Shown: positions 61,701-64,000 of the stretch, piece after piece
How the letters are laid out: each line of letters starts with the position of its first letter
How positions within the stretch are numbered: position 1 is the stretch's first letter
NCBI RefSeq assembly: GCF_011397635.1
Contig: NC_064769.1
Location: 21,655,207 to 21,719,206, forward strand
DNA length: 64,000 bases
Source: Epinephelus fuscoguttatus
Lineage: Eukaryota > Chordata > Actinopteri > Perciformes > Serranidae
Direction: 5' to 3'
Made by a program: the position numbers and the translations under genes
Notes under the pieces: model-generated
Told to the model about the DNA's origin: nothing
What the model saw: the letters and a program-made list of their open reading frames with translations, nothing else
Databases searched by the model: none

Positions 61701-62753
61701 CAGTGCAGTGTCATTTTGTACACAGCAGTTGAACTTTTCTGGCTTCATGCGCCACTGAGCAACCTTCATAGGAATGAACAGTGTCCCGCCTCCAACACTG
61801 TGTCCAGCTCTCTTTATACATCCATGACACTAACTTCTCCTCTATCCCATGACCCCCATGACTCACACAAGGTGGTTGATGTAATTTGTGGTGACTGTTG
61901 TATGTTGTTTATTATAAAAACACGATGATGTGCATTATTTGTGTCATCATATGGTATACTTTTTTTATTGGCTGCATCTTTATGCAGCCCTGACCCGATT
62001 TCCAAACCCATCTCACTGATGTTAGGCCCTCACCAAATGACTTTTATCATCACCCCACAGTTATGATCTAGCAGAGTAACTGGGACACATATGGGGCGCT
62101 GACTGTAGGAGATGAAATGCACCTTGGGCTGAAGGGCCTGCAGACCAGAAGGCTTGGCAGTGTCTGTGTGCTCCATCATGTGTGGAAAACTGGCTTAAAG
62201 CCAAGCCACTTTCTCTATTCTCTCTCTCACCTCTGTGATTCTAATTCGATATGCTTGACTAGTCCGCTAAGAATGCACAACGACCGCACACCACACATCG
62301 GTCCTGCTGTCACCCTTCATGCTAAGAGTAGCTGAACTGTCTTTGAAAATCAGCCTCTGTCTCCATCTCTTGTCAAAGCAGTGTATGCCATATAAATCAC
62401 AAAGCATCACTGTTAATGAAAGTGTTTAATAATCTGTGCTTTAGTTTTTTTAATGTTATCAAGAGTAAAATATGTGTTAAAGTCTCAAATTAATCAAATC
62501 ACTGTTCTCTTTCTTCTTCAGTGAGGACTACAAGTCCCATTTCCCCAACAGAAACTTACAAGCCTACAGTACGCGCCCCCTCCTGGTCCAGCCTTGTCAC
62601 TATGCCGGTGATCCCCAGTGGGTGAGCGACACGGAGACGTCGACTCTGTGGGACGATGACAACGTTCGCACCGATTGGAGGGGTTCCCACAAGACCCTGA
62701 AAGGGGCCGTGCCACCAGACATGCTGTCAGGGTCCTACAGGGATGAACTTTAG
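52404..62753 (+). CDS. cercam: CERCAM (GLT25 family), complete, 12 exons
   Basis: ER-lumen glycosyltransferase-like protein of the procollagen galactosyltransferase family (COLGALT1, COLGALT2, CERCAM). Seen: 12 exons joining in frame to 590 residues, near the length I recall for human CERCAM (595). Residues 1-17 are a signal peptide ([17 protein letters not shown]). The N-terminal GT domain (about 33-290) carries [17 protein letters not shown] and the DxD motif ADTDN (D147, D149). The C-terminal GT25 domain (about 325-500) carries FEDDVRF (E416-D418) and [15 protein letters not shown] motif is at 557-560. The C-terminus is RDEL, an ER-retrieval signal. Sequons lie at N77 and N362. CERCAM is favoured over COLGALT1/2 by the adjacent URM1 and mir-219-2. 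As I recall, human CERCAM shows no collagen galactosyltransferase activity in vitro, so the reaction here is not asserted. Confidence 0.93.
52709..52740. repeat. (CAG)n trinucleotide repeat
   Basis: Eight CAG units, one CAA interruption, then two more, about 100 bp into intron 1. Confidence 0.95.
53316..53402. repeat. Dispersed repeat shared with URM1 intron 1
   Basis: Parallel to 24682-24770 (AACCAGACA, GTGTCTG, TAATCCAG, ATGCAAAAATC). Class unknown. Confidence 0.5.
54128..54238 (+). CDS. cercam: CERCAM exon 2
   Basis: 111 nt, phase 2 to 2. It reads [20 protein letters not shown] with the conserved sequon N77-T-T. Confidence 0.94.
54765..55741. mobile_element. Foldback element, 977 bp, TTAA-bounded, in CERCAM intron 2
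   Basis: It starts TTAAAGGGACAGTTCACCCC and ends with its exact reverse complement. Complementarity is not limited to the ends: block after block on the left returns inverted on the right. Examples are CAGATCTTGTTGTGA with TCACAACAAGGTCTG, GCGCAGAAGGAAGCGTGCAT with ATGCACGTTTCCTTCTGCGC, and CTCAGTGGTGCTA with TAGCACCACTGAG. The arms are therefore about 430-450 bp, around a centre near 55200-55280. No coding capacity. Confidence 0.93.
55845..55962 (+). CDS. cercam: CERCAM exon 3
   Basis: 118 nt, phase 2 to 0. It reads [20 protein letters not shown] and ends RWADYIL just before the DxD exon. Confidence 0.95.
56167..56301 (+). CDS. cercam: CERCAM exon 4: DxD motif
   Basis: 135 nt, phase 0 to 0. 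It reads [20 protein letters not shown] and [19 protein letters not shown]147-T-D149 is the metal/nucleotide-sugar motif of the first GT domain. Confidence 0.96.
56411..56615 (+). CDS. cercam: CERCAM exon 5
   Basis: 205 nt, phase 0 to 1. It reads [36 protein letters not shown] and [19 protein letters not shown], all family landmarks. Confidence 0.96.
56782..56901 (+). CDS. cercam: CERCAM exon 6
   Basis: 120 nt, phase 1 to 1. It reads [20 protein letters not shown] and [16 protein letters not shown]. Confidence 0.95.
57026..57102 (+). CDS. cercam: CERCAM exon 7: inter-domain linker
   Basis: 77 nt, phase 1 to 0. It reads [20 protein letters not shown] and ends MGFDE at the start of the GT25 domain. 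Confidence 0.93.
57242..57348 (+). CDS. cercam: CERCAM exon 8: start of GT25 domain
   Basis: 107 nt, phase 0 to 2. It reads [20 protein letters not shown] and VVDAVDGK, the canonical GT25 opening. Confidence 0.96.
57525..57657 (+). CDS. cercam: CERCAM exon 9
   Basis: 133 nt, phase 2 to 0. It reads [20 protein letters not shown] and [20 protein letters not shown]; sequon N362. The acceptor is CGCGCGTGTGTGTGTAG, a purine-alternating tract with no polypyrimidine stretch. Confidence 0.95.
57658..58607 (+). other. CERCAM intron 9
   Basis: 950 bp, mostly occupied by the inverted-repeat element at about 58034-58413. Confidence 0.75.
58034..58413. mobile_element. Inverted-repeat MITE (AATCGATTAATC family)
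   Basis: The left end AGGGCTACAATTGACAATTA, followed by CATTATCAACTAATCTGCTGATTA, is mirrored at the right by TAATCGATTAATCAGCTAAT and CTCTGCAGCCGT. A very common form in teleost introns. Confidence 0.78.
58608..58735 (+). CDS. cercam: CERCAM exon 10: EDD motif
   Basis: 128 nt, phase 0 to 2. It reads [20 protein letters not shown], then [15 protein letters not shown]416-D417-D418 is the second acidic motif. The donor AT|GTAAGA was chosen over a later one because it restores the WDI-IYLGRK frame. Confidence 0.95.
59279..59482 (+). CDS. cercam: CERCAM exon 11
   Basis: 204 nt, phase 2 to 2. It reads [39 protein letters not shown] and [16 protein letters not shown]. Confidence 0.96.
60125..61120. 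repeat. Interspersed repeat with GCTAACATTAGC-rich tail
   Basis: The left part is 60140-60436. It resumes about 60970 with CCTTCGGCCTTGGCTGC and ends in TTAGCATATTAGCATTG words. Class unassigned. Confidence 0.55.
60437..60970. repeat. GACTTG-rich repeat inserted in the previous one
   Basis: Many GACTTG/ACTTGGA words at both ends (60500-60580 and 60890-60960), closing with GACTTGGTCCCACCTCTC, a frequent teleost repeat ending. Confidence 0.55.
62522..62753 (+). CDS. cercam: CERCAM exon 12: terminal exon with RDEL
   Basis: 232 nt, phase 2 to stop. It reads [27 protein letters not shown] and GSYRDEL then TAG at 62751-62753. RDEL is a KDEL-type ER-retrieval signal. Confidence 0.97.
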
Positions 62754-63540
62754 TGCGGTGCAGACGTGGCTGTGGAGAACCTGCAGGTCAAAAGGCCACG
62801 GGGTCAAAGAGACAGATGCTGAGAGGAGAAAGTATTCCCAGACTCTATTTGAGTCCACTCTGTGTCAGGCCACTGACATGATCAGTGTCATTTCAACTGG
62901 ACTTTTCAAAGCATGTCAGCGAGTGTGCGGCACAAGAGGATTTTTTGGGAGGGAAACATTATAAGGGACAGTGTTAATTGAGGCTGTTTGTAAAGAAAAA
63001 GAGTTTTAATACTTGCATTGTTCCAAACTTTAGATATTTTTTAACTTTATTCGGACACTTTTTTAATATTTTGAGACTTTATACAGTTTTTATGGCTGAT
63101 CAACAGCATTTTTGTTTGAATGTATGCTTGTGATGGTGTGCATGCTTGTGATAACTGTATGTTTATAATGCTAATTACACAGCTTGTAAAAGGACCTGAA
63201 GAGGCAGCCTTACAAGGACTTCTGTTTGTTAATCTATTCATTCCTGACTGAGGCTCCAGTAGCTGCACTGTTCATAACTCCTGGCAAGTCTGGACAAAAG
63301 TTTGATCGTGTTATTGCTATTGTTTTCCTTGTTGGTTTATCTGTCTGTCTATCCATTTCTCTGTATGTGCTCATCTTCCATCGGGACTGTCGTGAGATAC
63401 AGTTGTATTTAAAGGTTAGCTTAAATTGGTTAATTGGTCCAGTGTTAAGTGAGAGCGCTGCAGCCGGTAGCGACGAAACAGGCACCATACGTCCACTAAA
63501 AATGCCTGTGTTAGCCACTGACAGGCTCAGATTATTATTT
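62754..63540 (+). other. CERCAM 3' UTR (start)
   Basis: Non-coding sequence after the stop. No canonical AATAAA was found before the repeat element at the window end, so the transcript's end is not set. Confidence 0.55.
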
Positions 63541-63987
63541 TAAGTGCCTGACAATATTATGGAAAGGATCCCTACAGAGATCACCCTTTTTGTGAATGAG
63601 TAAGATCCTTTTTGTTTAACCAGAAACAGCCCTGAAATCACCATCACCAAACCCACCAGCCTCCATTTAAAAAAGCAGCAATTTTAGCATGTATGGAGCC
63701 AACATATTTTAACATCTAACTGGGTGAATTAAGGGTTTATATTAACCAAATCAGACATGATGATTGTTTGAACAGTGAAAAGACAAACCACGGCAGGTTT
63801 TGTGAGTTTTATTTTGTTTCTGTCTACTTCAAATAATATGTGTTTAACCATGACAAAATTGCTGTTTATTTGAATGGAGTCTGGATGTTTTGACGATAGC
63901 CGTTTCTTATTAAACAAAAAGGATCTTACTCTTTGACAAAAAGATCTGTCTCTGTAGGGATCCTTTCCATAATGTTGTCAGACACTT
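63541..63987. mobile_element. Foldback MITE at window end
   Basis: Left AAGTGCCTGACAATATTATG, then GAAAGGATCCCTACAGAGA. The right end reads in reverse AAGTGTCTGACAACATTATG, then GAAAGGATCCCTACAGAGA. Similarity continues inward (AGTAAGATCCTTTTTGTTTA, then AGCAATTTT) for roughly 150 bp per arm. Confidence 0.85.
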
Positions 63988-64000
63988 ATAATAACAATCT

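Larger units (their letters stand above)
59483..62521 (+). other. CERCAM intron 11
   Basis: 3 kb. Between 60125 and 61120 it is interspersed repeat: a sequence with ATTGCCATGAAATTTTGTAC and a tail of GCTAACA/TTAGCAT words, apparently split by the GACTTG-rich element 60437-60970. No coding exon recognised in 61120-62521. Confidence 0.65.

Noticed and set aside
52404..62753. Assignment as COLGALT1 or COLGALT2
   Set aside because: The proteins are similar, but neighbouring URM1 and mir-219-2 in the human CERCAM order favour CERCAM. A tree of the three paralogs would settle it.
63226..63543. 105-codon frame after CERCAM
   Set aside because: Lies in the CERCAM 3' UTR region, resembles nothing known, and runs into the foldback element.

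Overview
This window is nuclear DNA from a ray-finned (teleost) fish. The evidence is intron-rich vertebrate genes with GT-AG splice sites, abundant GT/CA microsatellites, and several transposon families typical of teleosts: Tc1-like, hAT-like, TTAA-bounded inverted-repeat elements and a tRNA-derived SINE. I found three protein-coding genes, all on the + strand, and one microRNA gene on the - strand. Coding exons make up only about 6% of the window.

Layout. 1-12447: the 3' two thirds of an SH2D3C-like adaptor gene (NSP/SHEP1 family). Eleven coding exons are present, from within the SH2 domain to the stop codon; the 5' exons lie before the window. 12448 to about 14625: its probable 3' UTR. About 14.6-20.1 kb: intergenic, repeat-bearing. 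20146-32727: URM1, a complete 101-residue ubiquitin-like sulfur carrier in five exons, with a tRNA SINE and a dead Tc1 element in intron 1. 36931-37023: the mir-219-2 hairpin on the - strand. About 39.8-48.8 kb: a transposon-dense gap whose core is a four-layer nest of insertions. 52404-62753: CERCAM, a complete 590-residue ER protein of the GLT25/procollagen galactosyltransferase family in twelve exons, ending in RDEL. The order URM1, mir-219-2 (opposite strand), CERCAM is the same as I recall for human 9q34.11, and this synteny is the main reason for choosing CERCAM over COLGALT1/2.

The genes do not form a pathway. SH2D3C is a cytoplasmic adaptor for Eph/integrin-Cas signalling, URM1 serves tRNA thiolation and protein urmylation, miR-219 promotes oligodendrocyte differentiation, and CERCAM is an ER-lumen glycosyltransferase-like protein. 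The conserved block is best read as inherited linkage, possibly held together by regulatory sequence around mir-219-2.

The most notable non-genic structures are: the nest at 43.2-45.7 kb, where target-site duplications and an uninterrupted repeat copy give the order of insertion; a nearly 1-kb foldback element in CERCAM intron 2; six TTAA-bounded inverted-repeat elements across the window; splice sites lying directly in UG repeats; and a CpG-rich promoter-like segment inside URM1 intron 2. I did not see a novel multi-gene system. All exon boundaries were read by eye from splice consensus, reading-frame continuity and remembered family similarity; no alignment was run.
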